From Variovorax sp. CF079 (GTDB taxonomy: Bacteria > Pseudomonadota > Gammaproteobacteria > Burkholderiales > Burkholderiaceae_C), in the NCBI RefSeq assembly GCF_900101545.1, contig NZ_FMZU01000013.1, positions 152,949-216,948 on the forward strand: a DNA stretch of 64,000 bases, given 5' to 3'. Shown one piece after another: positions 44,038 through 52,817 of the stretch. The first letter of the stretch is position 1. Every line of letters begins with the position of its first letter. The notes beneath the pieces are model-generated. The model worked only from the letters and a program-made list of their open reading frames with translations. It ran no database searches and had not been told where the DNA came from. The position numbers and the translations under genes were made by a program.

Positions 44038-44580
44038 ATGAAGCAAGCAATTCAGGTCGGCGTGGTGATGGGCTCGAACTCCGACTGGGAGACGATGCGC
44101 AACGCGGTCGAGATTCTCCAGCAATTCGGCATCGCCCACGAGGCGCGGGTGGTCTCGGCCCACCGCATGCCCGACGAATTGTTCGCTTATGCCGAAAGCG
44201 CGGCGCCGCGCGGCCTCGCGGCCATCATCGCCGGCGCGGGCGGGGCGGCCCACCTGCCGGGCATGCTGGCGGCCAAGACCACCGTGCCGGTGCTCGGCGT
44301 GCCGGTCGCGAGCCGGCACCTGCAGGGCGTGGATTCGCTCTATAGCATCGTGCAGATGCCAAAGGGCGTGCCGGTCGCGACCTTTGCCATCGGCAACGCC
44401 GGGGCGGCCAATGCGGCGCTGTTCGCGGTCGCGATGCTGGCCGTGGCCGATCCGGCGCTGCGCGCCCGGCTCGACGCCTTCCGCGCGCAGCAAACCGAGG
44501 CGGCCCGATCGATGGCCCTGCCGCCGGTGGATCCGCCGGCGATATCGCCTTTCTCGCCCCAGGGCGGAGGCGCGCTGTGA
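44038..44580 (+). CDS. purE: N5-carboxyaminoimidazole ribonucleotide mutase
   Basis: 180 residues. It converts N5-CAIR to CAIR in purine synthesis. The substrate motifs GVVMGSNSDWETM (near residue 8), VVSAHRMPDELFAYA and GAGGAAHLPGMLAAKT are complete, as is GVPVASRHLQGVDSLYSIVQMP. The usual PurE ends near residue 160; the last 15-20 residues here are a Pro-rich tail. It overlaps purK by four bases (GTGA), so PurK and PurE are coupled. Confidence 0.97.
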   Translation: MKQAIQVGVVMGSNSDWETMRNAVEILQQFGIAHEARVVSAHRMPDELFAYAESAAPRGLAAIIAGAGGAAHLPGMLAAKTTVPVLGVPVASRHLQGVDSLYSIVQMPKGVPVATFAIGNAGAANAALFAVAMLAVADPALRARLDAFRAQQTEAARSMALPPVDPPAISPFSPQGGGAL

Positions 44581-45770
44581 GCGCGATCCTGCCGGGTGCC
44601 ACGCTCGGCGTGCTCGGGGGCGGTCAACTCGGCCGCATGTTCGTGCATGCGGCGCAGCGCATGGGCTACTTCACGGCGGTGCTCGACCCCGATGCCGACA
44701 GCCCCGCAGGGCGCGTGAGCCACCACCACATCCACACCGACTACACCGATGTCGACGGCCTCGCGCGGCTCGCGGGCCTGGCCGATGCCATCACGACCGA
44801 ATTCGAGAACGTGCCGGCGCCCTCGCTGGAACATCTCTCGGTCGCGCGTCCGGTATGGCCGGCGGCGACCTCGGTGGCGATCGCGCAGGACCGCATCCGC
44901 GAGAAGAGCCACTTCGTCGGCTGCGGCGTGGACTGTGCGCCCTACGCGATCATCGAGTCGGCTGACCACATGGCCGTGCCGCCGAACCTGCTGCCCGGCA
45001 TCCTCAAGACCGCGCGGCTCGGCTACGACGGCAAGGGGCAGCAGCGCGTGGGCACGCGCGAGGAACTCGCAGCCGCCTGGAGCGCGATGGGCGGCGTGCC
45101 CTGCGTGCTCGAAAAGCTGCTGCCGCTGGATTTCGAATGTTCGGTGATCGTCGCCCGCGGCGAAGATGGCCAGGTCGTGCACTTCCCGCCGCAGCGCAAC
45201 CTGCACCGCGACGGCATCCTCGCGGTGACCGAGGTGCATGCCGGCAACATGGGCGAAGCGCAGGCGCGGCACGCCGTCGATTCGGCCGTCGCCATCGCGG
45301 AGGGCCTGGACTATGTCGGCGTGCTGTGCGTCGAGTTCTTCGTCCTGGCCGACGGATCGCTGGTGGTCAACGAGATGGCGCCACGCCCGCACAACAGCGG
45401 CCACTGGACCATCGAGGCCTGCGACATCTCGCAGTTCGAGCTGCAGGTGCGAACCCTCGCCGGCCTGCCGCTGAACGCGCCGCGCCAGCACAGCCCCGCG
45501 CTCATGCTGAACCTGCTGGGCGATCTGTGGTTTGCCGATGCCGAGGCCTCGGGCGGACCCAGGTCGTCGGAGACGGCGGCGGTCGAGCCCCGCTGGGCCG
45601 ATGTGCTCGCGCTGCCTGGAACGCATCTCCATCTCTACGGCAAGACCGAGGCGCGCCGCGGCCGCAAGATGGGCCATCTCACGATCACGGGCGAGAACAT
45701 CGACACGGTTCGCAGCACCGCCGACTTCGCGGCTGCGCTGCTCGGACTGCCGATCCCTCTCTCGGAGTGA
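44577..45770 (+). CDS. purK: N5-carboxyaminoimidazole ribonucleotide synthase
   Basis: 397-residue ATP-grasp enzyme making N5-CAIR from AIR, bicarbonate and ATP. The N-terminus TLGVLGGGQLGRMFVHAA is diagnostic. The ATP-grasp region includes LKTARLGYDGKGQQRV and CVLEKLLPLDFECSVIVARG, and the metal-binding NEMAPRPHNSGHWTIEAC lies near residue 265. GTG start within the purE stop. sua5 follows after five bases. Confidence 0.97.
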   Translation: MSAILPGATLGVLGGGQLGRMFVHAAQRMGYFTAVLDPDADSPAGRVSHHHIHTDYTDVDGLARLAGLADAITTEFENVPAPSLEHLSVARPVWPAATSVAIAQDRIREKSHFVGCGVDCAPYAIIESADHMAVPPNLLPGILKTARLGYDGKGQQRVGTREELAAAWSAMGGVPCVLEKLLPLDFECSVIVARGEDGQVVHFPPQRNLHRDGILAVTEVHAGNMGEAQARHAVDSAVAIAEGLDYVGVLCVEFFVLADGSLVVNEMAPRPHNSGHWTIEACDISQFELQVRTLAGLPLNAPRQHSPALMLNLLGDLWFADAEASGGPRSSETAAVEPRWADVLALPGTHLHLYGKTEARRGRKMGHLTITGENIDTVRSTADFAAALLGLPIPLSE

Positions 45771-45775
45771 GCGCC

Positions 45776-46777
45776 ATGATTCGCGACGGCCAGTCGCCCG
45801 CTGCCATCGACGAGGCCGTGCGCGTGCTGCGCGCCGGTGGCCTGGTCGCCTTCCCGACCGAAACGGTCTACGGTCTGGGCGCCGATGCGACCAGCGACGC
45901 GGCCGTGGCCGGCATCTTCAAGGCCAAGGGCCGGCCCAGCAACCATCCGCTGATCGTGCACGTGGCGGCCGGTATCAAGGGGACCGAAGCGCTGTCCCGC
46001 TTTGCCCAGCCGCTGCCGGCCTTCGCCCAGAAACTCGTGCTTGCCTTCTGGCCCGGACCGCTGACGCTGATAGTCACGCGCCAGCCCGGCGTGGCCGCGG
46101 CGGCGGCCGGCGGCGAGGACACCATCGGCCTGCGCTGCCCCGCGCACCCGGTGGCGCAGGCGCTGCTCGCCGCCTGCGCCGAGCAGGGCGTGCCGGGCGT
46201 GGCGGGGCCGAGCGCGAACCGCTTCGGCCGCGTGAGCCCCACCACCGCGCAGCACGTGCACCAGGAGTTCGGCGACGAGCTGCTGGTGATCGACGGCGGT
46301 CCCTGCGAGGTGGGCATCGAATCGACCATCGTCGACTGCAGTCGCGGCGCGCCGGTGCTGCTGCGGCCGGGCGCTATCACGCGCACCCAGATCGAGGCGG
46401 CCTGCGGCGAGGCCTTGCGCGACAAGCACGAGCTGGCCGCCCCCGACCCGCGCGCCTCGGGCACGCTCGAGGCCCACTACGCGCCGAGCGCCAAGCTGCG
46501 GCTGATGGATGCGAAGGCCATGCAGACCGGCCTCGACGTGCTCGGCGCCAGCGCGGCGCACATCGCGGTCTGGTCGCGCAGCGCGCTCAAGAGCCGTTCG
46601 CAGCATATCCTGCAGCGGCGCATGCCCGACGATGCCGCCACCGCCGCGCAGCAGCTCTTCGCGGTGCTGCGCGCCTTCGACGCCGAGGGCGTCAAGCTGA
46701 TCTGGGTCGAGACGCCGCCGGCCGGTCCCGAATGGGAAGGGGTGCGCGACCGCCTGCAACGGGCCGCTGCGGCCTGA
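45776..46777 (+). CDS. sua5: L-threonylcarbamoyladenylate synthase, Sua5 type
   Basis: 333 residues. It makes threonylcarbamoyl-AMP, the first step of the t6A tRNA modification at position 37. The YrdC core spans about 1-200 (GGLVAFPTETVYGLGADATS, KAKGRPSNHPLIVHV, SANRFGRVSPTTAQHV). The extra C-terminal Sua5 domain begins after the linker near RASGTLEAHYAPS. TsaB, needed for the next step, is encoded at 50754. Operon with purEK by spacing. Confidence 0.95.
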   Translation: MIRDGQSPAAIDEAVRVLRAGGLVAFPTETVYGLGADATSDAAVAGIFKAKGRPSNHPLIVHVAAGIKGTEALSRFAQPLPAFAQKLVLAFWPGPLTLIVTRQPGVAAAAAGGEDTIGLRCPAHPVAQALLAACAEQGVPGVAGPSANRFGRVSPTTAQHVHQEFGDELLVIDGGPCEVGIESTIVDCSRGAPVLLRPGAITRTQIEAACGEALRDKHELAAPDPRASGTLEAHYAPSAKLRLMDAKAMQTGLDVLGASAAHIAVWSRSALKSRSQHILQRRMPDDAATAAQQLFAVLRAFDAEGVKLIWVETPPAGPEWEGVRDRLQRAAAA

Positions 46778-46787
46778 TCGCCCCCCC

Positions 46788-48128
46788 TTACTTGACTGTG
46801 TCGAACAAGGCCCGCGCCCGCGCGTGGCAGAACGGCGGCTCGTAAGTGCCGTGATAGGCGGCAAAGTAGGTGGCGTAGGCAGGCGTCGTCGGATCGGTCG
46901 GCGCCGTGCCGCCGGGCCCGAAGCTCGCCTGGATCTGTGCGTCGACATCCACCGTCGACACGGTGGTCACGCCGCGCGCATCGAAGTCCGCCTTCATGGG
47001 CACCATGTGCACGGCCGGCGGCACCGTCGGATCGCCGGCGCCGCCGCACAGCAGCGTCTTGGCGCGCGGGCTCCAGCCGAACAGGTCGTTCTTCTTCGCG
47101 TCGAGGAAGAGCGCGTTGTTGGGGTTGGTCTGCACGTCCGTCAGGAACGCGCTGTGGAACAGCGCGTCGCGTGCCTGGGCCGGCGTCTCGCCGTTGGCAC
47201 CGGGCAGCGCGCCGCTCGTCACCAGCGTGGTGAAGTTCAGCGTCGGGCTCGGCAGCAGGTTTTCGATGGTCGCTGCGTAGGGCGCCTTGAAGACCGCGTT
47301 GACGTCCGTGTAGACGTCGCCGTAGATCTTTTGATAGGAGGTGACGGTGAAGGGAACGAAGAACTGGTAGCCCGCGATCGCCGTCGTGAGCTTGAACGAT
47401 CCCGACATGTTGTACGGACCTGCCAGATGAGCCCCGGCCACCACGTTGAATTCGAGCGGGCTGTCGCGCTCGGCGGCCCGGTGTGCCGCCATCGACGAGT
47501 GCCCGCCCTGCGAGTAGCCGGTGAACATCACTTTGCCCGAGAAGGAGCCGCCCGTCGCCACCAGCGCCGTGCGCGCGGCGCGGATCGAATCCAGCACCGA
47601 GCGGGCCTCCGAATCGGCATGTAGGTAGGGGTGGTACGAGAAGCTCGACCTGGCATAGCCCAGGTAGTCGGTGGCGACCACGGCGTAGCCCTGGGCTGCG
47701 TACATCGCCGTCAGCAAGAAGGTCTCCGGATCCTGCGGATTGGCCAGCGTGCGCGGCTTCTGCACGTCGGTGCCCTTGGCGTAGGCCACCAGCGGTGCGT
47801 TGTTGGCGCAGCTGCCCGCGGGCATCAGCAGCACGCCGGATGCGTTGGTGGCTTCGCCCTTGGGGCCCACCGTGCTGTAGTTGAGCGCCACCACGCTCAC
47901 GTCGCACTTGGCCTTGCCGCTGATCGGCTGCAGGCCGTTCTGCGCGGTGCCGGCATCGATCTGCGCGGCCGACAGCGTCGTCACGGTCACGGCCGGTTCC
48001 TGGAGCGCGCCGGTGCCGGTCCCGCCGCCGCCGGCTCCGAAGTTGAAACCGGGGCCGTCGCCGCCGCCGCCGCAGGCGGCCAGCAGGCTGGCCATGGCGA
48101 CGGCGCTCAGAAGATGCAGACGCTTCAT
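46788..48128 (-). CDS. Secreted lipase-like alpha/beta hydrolase (lipoprotein)
   Basis: 446 residues. The lipoprotein signal ends LLAAC (Cys at about 19), then a Gly-rich linker. The nucleophile elbow VMFTGYSQGGHSSM lies near residue 195, preceded by VVATDYLGYARSSFSYHPYLHA as in the secretory lipase (LIP) family. Six cysteines lie in the mature part (KAKCDV, GSCANN, LLCGGAG, FCHAR). Probably hydrolyses lipids or other esters at the cell surface. A standalone gene, convergent with sua5 across 10 bases. Confidence 0.87.
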   Translation of the reverse strand: MKRLHLLSAVAMASLLAACGGGGDGPGFNFGAGGGGTGTGALQEPAVTVTTLSAAQIDAGTAQNGLQPISGKAKCDVSVVALNYSTVGPKGEATNASGVLLMPAGSCANNAPLVAYAKGTDVQKPRTLANPQDPETFLLTAMYAAQGYAVVATDYLGYARSSFSYHPYLHADSEARSVLDSIRAARTALVATGGSFSGKVMFTGYSQGGHSSMAAHRAAERDSPLEFNVVAGAHLAGPYNMSGSFKLTTAIAGYQFFVPFTVTSYQKIYGDVYTDVNAVFKAPYAATIENLLPSPTLNFTTLVTSGALPGANGETPAQARDALFHSAFLTDVQTNPNNALFLDAKKNDLFGWSPRAKTLLCGGAGDPTVPPAVHMVPMKADFDARGVTTVSTVDVDAQIQASFGPGGTAPTDPTTPAYATYFAAYHGTYEPPFCHARARALFDTVK

Positions 48129-48246
48129 GGATGTCTCCGGGAGTCTTGTTGTGAAGGGCGCACCGATCCTAGGCTTGCGATCTGCAAAGCAAGACAAGGG
48201 AAACCCGGAGCCGGAACGGCGTGGAAGTCGCGTTGGCGACGCTCGG

Positions 48247-49686
48247 TCAGTTGTCCTGCGCGGCCCAGTCGACCAGCGCATCGAAGGCGGGCCGCGCCGC
48301 CGCTGCATTGCCGTTGTTGGCGATCGCGACCACCACCCAGCGCCGGCCGCTCACGCCGTGCACGTAGCCCGCAACGCCGGCCGCATCGCGCAGCGTGCCG
48401 GTCTTGAGATGCGCCGCGCCGCCCGAGCGCAGCGCGCGTTTGCGCAACGTGCCGTCGACGCCCGTGGCGGGCAGCGAGGACACCAGCTCGGGCATCACCG
48501 GCGAGCGCCAGGCCACCTGCAGCATCTTCGCGAGCGCGGCTGCGCTGATGCGCTCCTCGCGCGAGAGCCCCGAGCCGTTGTCGAACACCGGCTGGCCTTC
48601 GCCGGTGCCTATGCGCTCGTTCCACCACTGGCGCATTGCGGCGCGCGCACCCTCGAGCGTGCCGCGCTTCTTTTGCTGCAGGCCGAGCGTGAGGAACAGC
48701 TGCTGCGCCATCACGTTGTTGCTGTACTTGTTGATGTCGCGGATCACTTCGGCCAGCGGCGGCGAGACGGCTTCGAATGCGGGCTTGAGACCCGCCGGCA
48801 CCTGGCCCTCGCGCACCTGGCCCCGGAGCTTGGCACCCATCTCGGCCCACAGCCCGCCGACCGCGCGCACTGCATAGCTGCGCGGATCTGCATACGCCAC
48901 CGGCCACACCTTCTCGCCGCAGGCGGCGGGGTAGCTGCCGGCAAAGCTCACGCGTGCCGGATCGGTGAAGGCCGGTGCCAGCGCGGCGCGCCAGTCGCCG
49001 CATTCACCGGCCGACAACGGCACCGTGGCCTGCGTCGCCACGCCGGCCAGGTAGGGCTCGAAGTTGACCTGGGCCGTCTGGCTGTCACGGTTCGGCACGA
49101 AGGTCATCACCACCGACTTGAAGTTGATCAGGAGCGCATCGGGCGCGACGTTGTAGGGGCGCAGGCCTTCGCCGTCGAAGGCGGCCGGATCGGCATCGGG
49201 AACCTCGAAGGCGCTGCGGTCCAGCACGATGTCGCCGTTGATGGTGTGGATGCCCAGCCCCTGCACGCGGCGCAGCAGCAGCCACAGGCGCTCGAGCACC
49301 AGCTTCGGATCGCCCTGGCCCTTGATGTAGAGGTTGCCGGCCAGCACGCCGTTCTGGATCGGACCGTCGACGTACACGGGCGTGGTCCAGGTGAAGGCCG
49401 GGCCGAGCAGGTCGAGCGCGGCGTAGGTGGTGACCAGCTTCATGACCGAGGCCGGGTTGACCGGCACCTGCGCCCGCCACGCGAGCCGCGGGGCATGCGC
49501 GGCGTCGGCGTCGGCCACCAGCATCGTCACGGCATCGCGCGGCACCTTGGCGCGGGCCAGTGCGGCCTCGACCTCGGGCGGGAGGTTCTGGGCGATGGCG
49601 GGCACCGAACCCAGCGCCGCCAGCGCCAGAACCAGGGACAGCATGCGAACGGCGCGGCGCGCGGCAAGGGGCAGGGCAAAAGGCAT
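48247..49686 (-). CDS. dacB: D-alanyl-D-alanine carboxypeptidase/endopeptidase (PBP4)
   Basis: 479 residues. A signal peptide at 1-33 ends AIAQ. The penicillin-binding motifs are in order: S80-V-M-K83, YSNN near 320 and KTGT near 427. Between SxxK and SxN lies the large extra domain typical of PBP4. It trims or cleaves peptidoglycan cross-links in the periplasm. A GATAAT box ends six bases before the ATG with no Shine-Dalgarno. Divergent from a DMT transporter gene. Confidence 0.95.
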   Translation of the reverse strand: MPFALPLAARRAVRMLSLVLALAALGSVPAIAQNLPPEVEAALARAKVPRDAVTMLVADADAAHAPRLAWRAQVPVNPASVMKLVTTYAALDLLGPAFTWTTPVYVDGPIQNGVLAGNLYIKGQGDPKLVLERLWLLLRRVQGLGIHTINGDIVLDRSAFEVPDADPAAFDGEGLRPYNVAPDALLINFKSVVMTFVPNRDSQTAQVNFEPYLAGVATQATVPLSAGECGDWRAALAPAFTDPARVSFAGSYPAACGEKVWPVAYADPRSYAVRAVGGLWAEMGAKLRGQVREGQVPAGLKPAFEAVSPPLAEVIRDINKYSNNVMAQQLFLTLGLQQKKRGTLEGARAAMRQWWNERIGTGEGQPVFDNGSGLSREERISAAALAKMLQVAWRSPVMPELVSSLPATGVDGTLRKRALRSGGAAHLKTGTLRDAAGVAGYVHGVSGRRWVVVAIANNGNAAAARPAFDALVDWAAQDN

Positions 49687-49761
49687 CGCGCGATTATCCC
49701 GGCCGGCAGTGTCATGGGCCCATCGCAGCGCGGTGCATGGCCGTCCCTCGATAATCGCGTG
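49687..49761. promoter_or_regulatory. Divergent dacB/DMT promoter region with mirror-image leaderless starts
   Basis: Both strands read GATAATCGCGyGATGCC: GATAAT at 49750-49755 six bases before the plus-strand ATG, and at 49693-49698 (minus strand) six bases before the dacB ATG. Neither has a Shine-Dalgarno or a clear -35. Confidence 0.5.
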
Positions 49762-50757
49762 ATGCCCGCCGCACCCCGCTTCTCCGCTCGCACCATCGGC
49801 ATCGGCGCGGCCGTCGTCACCGTCCTCGTCTGGACCGCCTTCATCGTGATCGCGCGGGCCTCGGCCGGGCGCTCGCTGACCCCCTTCGACATTGCCTTCG
49901 CGCGCATCTGCGGCGCGAGCCTGGTGCTCATGCCCTGGGGCGCCTGGCTGGTGATGCAACAGGCGCGCCGGAACGATCCGTCGGCGGGCTCGCTCTTCGG
50001 CTTGTCGCCCGCTTCACTGCGCATCACCGCGACCGCAGGCGCTTTCGGCGGCCTGGCCTATGCCCTGCTCGCCTACACAGGCTTCTTCTACGCGCCGGCC
50101 ACCCATGCTGCCGTGCTGATGCCGGGCAGCCTGCCGCTCTGGACGGCGGTGCTCGCGGCCATCGTGCTGCACGACCGCATCACTACAGCCCGCGCGCTCG
50201 GCCTCGCGCTGATCGTCGTCGGCGACCTGCTGGTCGGCGGCGCCAGCCTGCTGCATGCCCTCGAGGGCGGCCAGATCTGGAAGGGCGACCTGCTCTTCAT
50301 GAGCGCGGCTTTCTGCTGGGCCTGCTACAGCGTGGTGGTGCGGCGCCACGGGCTCGACGCGGTGCGCGCCACCATCGCCATCACCGTGTTCGCCTTCGTG
50401 ACCTACGTGCCGGTCTATGCCCTGCTGGCCGCCGCCGGCGTGGTCGCGAGCCGGCTCGACAGCGCGCCGGTGGGCGAGATCGTGTTCCAGATGCTGTTCC
50501 AGGGCGTCGGCTCGGTCGTCATCTCCGGCATTACCTTCACGCGCATGATCCAGTACTTCGGGCCGGTGCGTTCGACCATGATCACGGCCGTGGTGCCGGG
50601 CCTCTCGGCCCTCGCTGCCGTGGTCTTCCTCGGCGAGCCGCTGCACTGGAACCTGATCGCCGGGCTGCTGCTGGTTACGGCCGGCATCCTGTTCGGCGTG
50701 CAGCGCGTTCGCGCCGCGGCAGCAGCAAGGCCGGCCGCCGCGCCGGCGCGCGGATGA
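49762..50757 (+). CDS. DMT-superfamily (EamA) transporter
   Basis: 331 residues with ten hydrophobic helices in two EamA halves. The N-terminal half ends near LGLALIVVGDLLVGGASLL and the second half begins WKGDLLFMSAAFCWACYSVV. Inner-membrane exporter of small metabolites; substrate unknown. Its TGA overlaps the ATG of tsaB. The start is set by the ATG following the GATAAT box; the frame is open far upstream as a shadow of dacB. Confidence 0.88.
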   Translation: MPAAPRFSARTIGIGAAVVTVLVWTAFIVIARASAGRSLTPFDIAFARICGASLVLMPWGAWLVMQQARRNDPSAGSLFGLSPASLRITATAGAFGGLAYALLAYTGFFYAPATHAAVLMPGSLPLWTAVLAAIVLHDRITTARALGLALIVVGDLLVGGASLLHALEGGQIWKGDLLFMSAAFCWACYSVVVRRHGLDAVRATIAITVFAFVTYVPVYALLAAAGVVASRLDSAPVGEIVFQMLFQGVGSVVISGITFTRMIQYFGPVRSTMITAVVPGLSALAAVVFLGEPLHWNLIAGLLLVTAGILFGVQRVRAAAAARPAAAPARG

Positions 50758-51467
50758 CGGCCATGGCGACGGCGCTCAAGCTCCTGGCCTTCGACACCAG
50801 CACCGAAGCGCTTTCGGTCGCGGTGCGCCACGGCGACCGGCTGTTCGAACACAGCGGCGCCGGCGGCGCGCAATCCTCGACCACGCTGATCCCGCTGATC
50901 CAGCAACTGCTGGCCGAAGCCGGCCTCGCGCTGGCCGAACTCGATGCGATCGCGTTCGGGCGCGGGCCCGGTTCCTTCACCGGTCTGCGCACCGCCTGCT
51001 CGGTGGCGCAGGGCCTGGGCTTCGGCGCCGGCGTGCGCCTGTTGCCTATCGACACGCTGCAGGCGGTGGCCGAGGAGGCGCATCACCGTTTCGGTGCCAT
51101 GCACGTGGTCGCCGTGCTCGATGCCCGCATGGACCAGGTCTATGCCGCGCGCTACGAGTTCGGGAGCGCAGCGGCGCCCGCCGGCGAAGCGGAATTGCTG
51201 GCGCCCGAGCAGGTCGAGGTGCCGTCCGGTTGGGCGCTCGCCGGCAATGCCTTCGCGGCCTATGGCGAGCGCCTTCCCGCAGCCGTGGCGCGCCACGAGG
51301 TGCTGCCCACCGCGGCCGCGATGCTGCGCCTGGCCCCCGAATTGCTTGCAGCCGGCCGAACGGTCGCACCCGCCGAGGCCTGGCCGCTCTATGTTCGCGA
51401 TAAAGTGGCGCAGACCACCGAAGAGCGTGCCGCGCTCAAGGCGGCAATGACCGATTCATCATCATGA
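50754..51467 (+). CDS. tsaB: tRNA threonylcarbamoyladenosine biosynthesis protein TsaB
   Basis: 237 residues of the ASKHA fold. The N-terminal LLAFDTSTEALSVAV and GRGPGSFTGLRTACSVAQGL near residue 65 are family signatures. With TsaD and TsaE it transfers the threonylcarbamoyl group to A37 of tRNA. An alternative ATG lies three codons in. It overlaps rimI by four bases, the usual tsaB-rimI pairing. Confidence 0.95.
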   Translation: MTAMATALKLLAFDTSTEALSVAVRHGDRLFEHSGAGGAQSSTTLIPLIQQLLAEAGLALAELDAIAFGRGPGSFTGLRTACSVAQGLGFGAGVRLLPIDTLQAVAEEAHHRFGAMHVVAVLDARMDQVYAARYEFGSAAAPAGEAELLAPEQVEVPSGWALAGNAFAAYGERLPAAVARHEVLPTAAAMLRLAPELLAAGRTVAPAEAWPLYVRDKVAQTTEERAALKAAMTDSSS

Positions 51468-52051
51468 GCGCAGTCCTGCAACAGCCGCGTGAAGCCCGTC
51501 TCGAGCCGATCACGATCGAGCGGATTCCGGCTGTCTGCGCGATCGAGAAAACCGCCTTCACCCACCCCTGGACGCCGGCCAACTTCAGCGACTCGCTGGC
51601 CGCCGGCTACCACTGCCAGTGCCTGGTCGTTCCTTCCGCACTCGGCACCGAGCCCTCGTCCCCGCCCGCGGGCGGGCCGCGCGCGCTCTGGGGGCGGCCT
51701 GCGGCCCGGACCGGCGACGAAACCATCATCGGCTACTTCGTGGCCATGAAAGGCGTCGACGAAGTCCATCTGCTCAACCTCACGGTCGCGCCGGCCTTCC
51801 AGGGCCAGGGCTGGGCGCCGCTGATGCTCGAGGCGCTGGCCGGCTGGTCGCGCGGCCAGAACGCCCAGTGGCTGTGGCTCGAAGTGCGCGCGAGCAACCT
51901 GCGCGCGCTTGCCATCTACGAGCGCCAGGGCTTTCGCCGCGTGGGCGTGCGCAAGGGCTACTACCCGGCGGAGGGCAACGCACGCGAAGACGCGGTGGTG
52001 ATGAGCCTGCGGCTCAACGAATCGACCAGCGCATGGGGTGCGTTGAAATGA
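51464..52051 (+). CDS. rimI: Ribosomal protein S18 alanine N-acetyltransferase with an in-frame repeat insertion
   Basis: 195 residues; the family is usually about 150-165. The GNAT motifs are intact: IEKTAFTHPWTPANF, the acetyl-CoA loop VAPAFQGQGWAPLML and NLRALAIYERQGFRRVGVRKGYYP. The excess is a Pro/Gly/Arg-rich stretch of about 30 residues (about 57-86) between strands, encoded by a copy of the palindromic repeat seen at 30176 and 42575. The insert sits in a surface loop position, so activity may survive. Overlaps both neighbours by four bases. Confidence 0.9.
   Translation: MSAVLQQPREARLEPITIERIPAVCAIEKTAFTHPWTPANFSDSLAAGYHCQCLVVPSALGTEPSSPPAGGPRALWGRPAARTGDETIIGYFVAMKGVDEVHLLNLTVAPAFQGQGWAPLMLEALAGWSRGQNAQWLWLEVRASNLRALAIYERQGFRRVGVRKGYYPAEGNAREDAVVMSLRLNESTSAWGALK
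51631..51720 (+). repeat. Palindromic repeat copy 3, in frame inside rimI
   Basis: Shares CACTCGGCAC, CCTCG, a CCGCCCGCGGGCGG hairpin and GGGGGCGGCC blocks, in order, with the copies at 42575-42652 (inverse) and 30176-30270. The 90 bases add about 30 codons without a stop. Confidence 0.6.
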
Positions 52052-52785
52052 GCGCCGGCACGTTGAATCTCGACGCGCGGCAGCGCGCGATGCTCGACGA
52101 GATGGGCGTCAAGGTCTGGTGGCCGGTGGCGGAGCCTGCCGAGGCGCCGGCGGTCGAGGTGGTGGTCGCGGCGCCGCGCGTCGAAGCCGTGCCGGCGGCG
52201 CCGCGTGCGCCGGTGCCTGTGTCCGCGCCTCCTGTCCGTCCGTCCGCTGCGCCGTCCCACGGTGCGACCGTGCTGATCGATGCGCCGCGTCGTCTCTACG
52301 GCGATGAAGAGAAGGCCGTGCAAGGCGGGTGGCTGATCGTCGCCGACATGCCGCCCGAGCTCGACGGGCGCCACGGCGAACCCTTCGCGGGCGATGCCGG
52401 CCGGCTTTTCGACAACATGCTGCGCGCGCTGCAGTTGCATGGCGCAGCCACGCCCGTGCATCTGATGCGTACGCACCGTGGCGTGGCCTCGGGCCAGCCG
52501 GGCAGCCCGCGCCCGATCGCCGAGGCCTTTGCGGCGCCCGCCGCCGCACTGGCGCCGCGCGTCGTGCTCGCGATGGGCCCGCTGGCGGCGCAGAGCCTGC
52601 TGCAAAGCGGCGAGCCGCTCGGCAAGCTGCGCGGCCGCGCGGTGCGGCTGGCCATCCCGGATCTGGAGGACGTCGCGGTCATCGCGACCTACCACCCGGC
52701 CTACTTGCTGCGCAATCCGGCCGACAAGGCGCGTGCCTGGGCCGACCTGTGCCTGGCGGCCGAGCAACTGCTGCGCTCGGGCTGA
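52048..52785 (+). CDS. Uracil-DNA glycosylase-like protein (family 4/5-related, degenerate)
   Basis: 245 residues. Residues 1-75 include an Ala/Pro/Val-rich linker. The UDG-like fold follows: WLIVADMPPELDGRHGEPF where family 4 has GExPG, then VVLAMGPLAAQSLL and the motif-B-like YHPAYLLRNPADKARAW. The cluster cysteines of family 4/5 enzymes are absent (only one Cys in the protein). Uracil excision is therefore doubtful. It starts in the rimI stop (ATGA) and is a regular neighbour of tsaB-rimI in Burkholderiales. Confidence 0.75.
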   Translation: MSAGTLNLDARQRAMLDEMGVKVWWPVAEPAEAPAVEVVVAAPRVEAVPAAPRAPVPVSAPPVRPSAAPSHGATVLIDAPRRLYGDEEKAVQGGWLIVADMPPELDGRHGEPFAGDAGRLFDNMLRALQLHGAATPVHLMRTHRGVASGQPGSPRPIAEAFAAPAAALAPRVVLAMGPLAAQSLLQSGEPLGKLRGRAVRLAIPDLEDVAVIATYHPAYLLRNPADKARAWADLCLAAEQLLRSG

Positions 52786-52803
52786 GCGCTGCCGGTGGCG
52801 GCC

Positions 52804-52809
52804 TAAAAT
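52804..52809 (+). promoter_or_regulatory. Candidate -10 box of pyrF (near-leaderless)
   Basis: TAAAAT ends eight bases before the pyrF ATG; the bases between are CCGCCCC-like, with no Shine-Dalgarno. Confidence 0.38.
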
Positions 52810-52817
52810 TCCGCCCC

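Noticed and set aside
46778..46787. Terminator between sua5 and the convergent lipase gene
   Set aside because: Only ten bases, with a C run but no stem.
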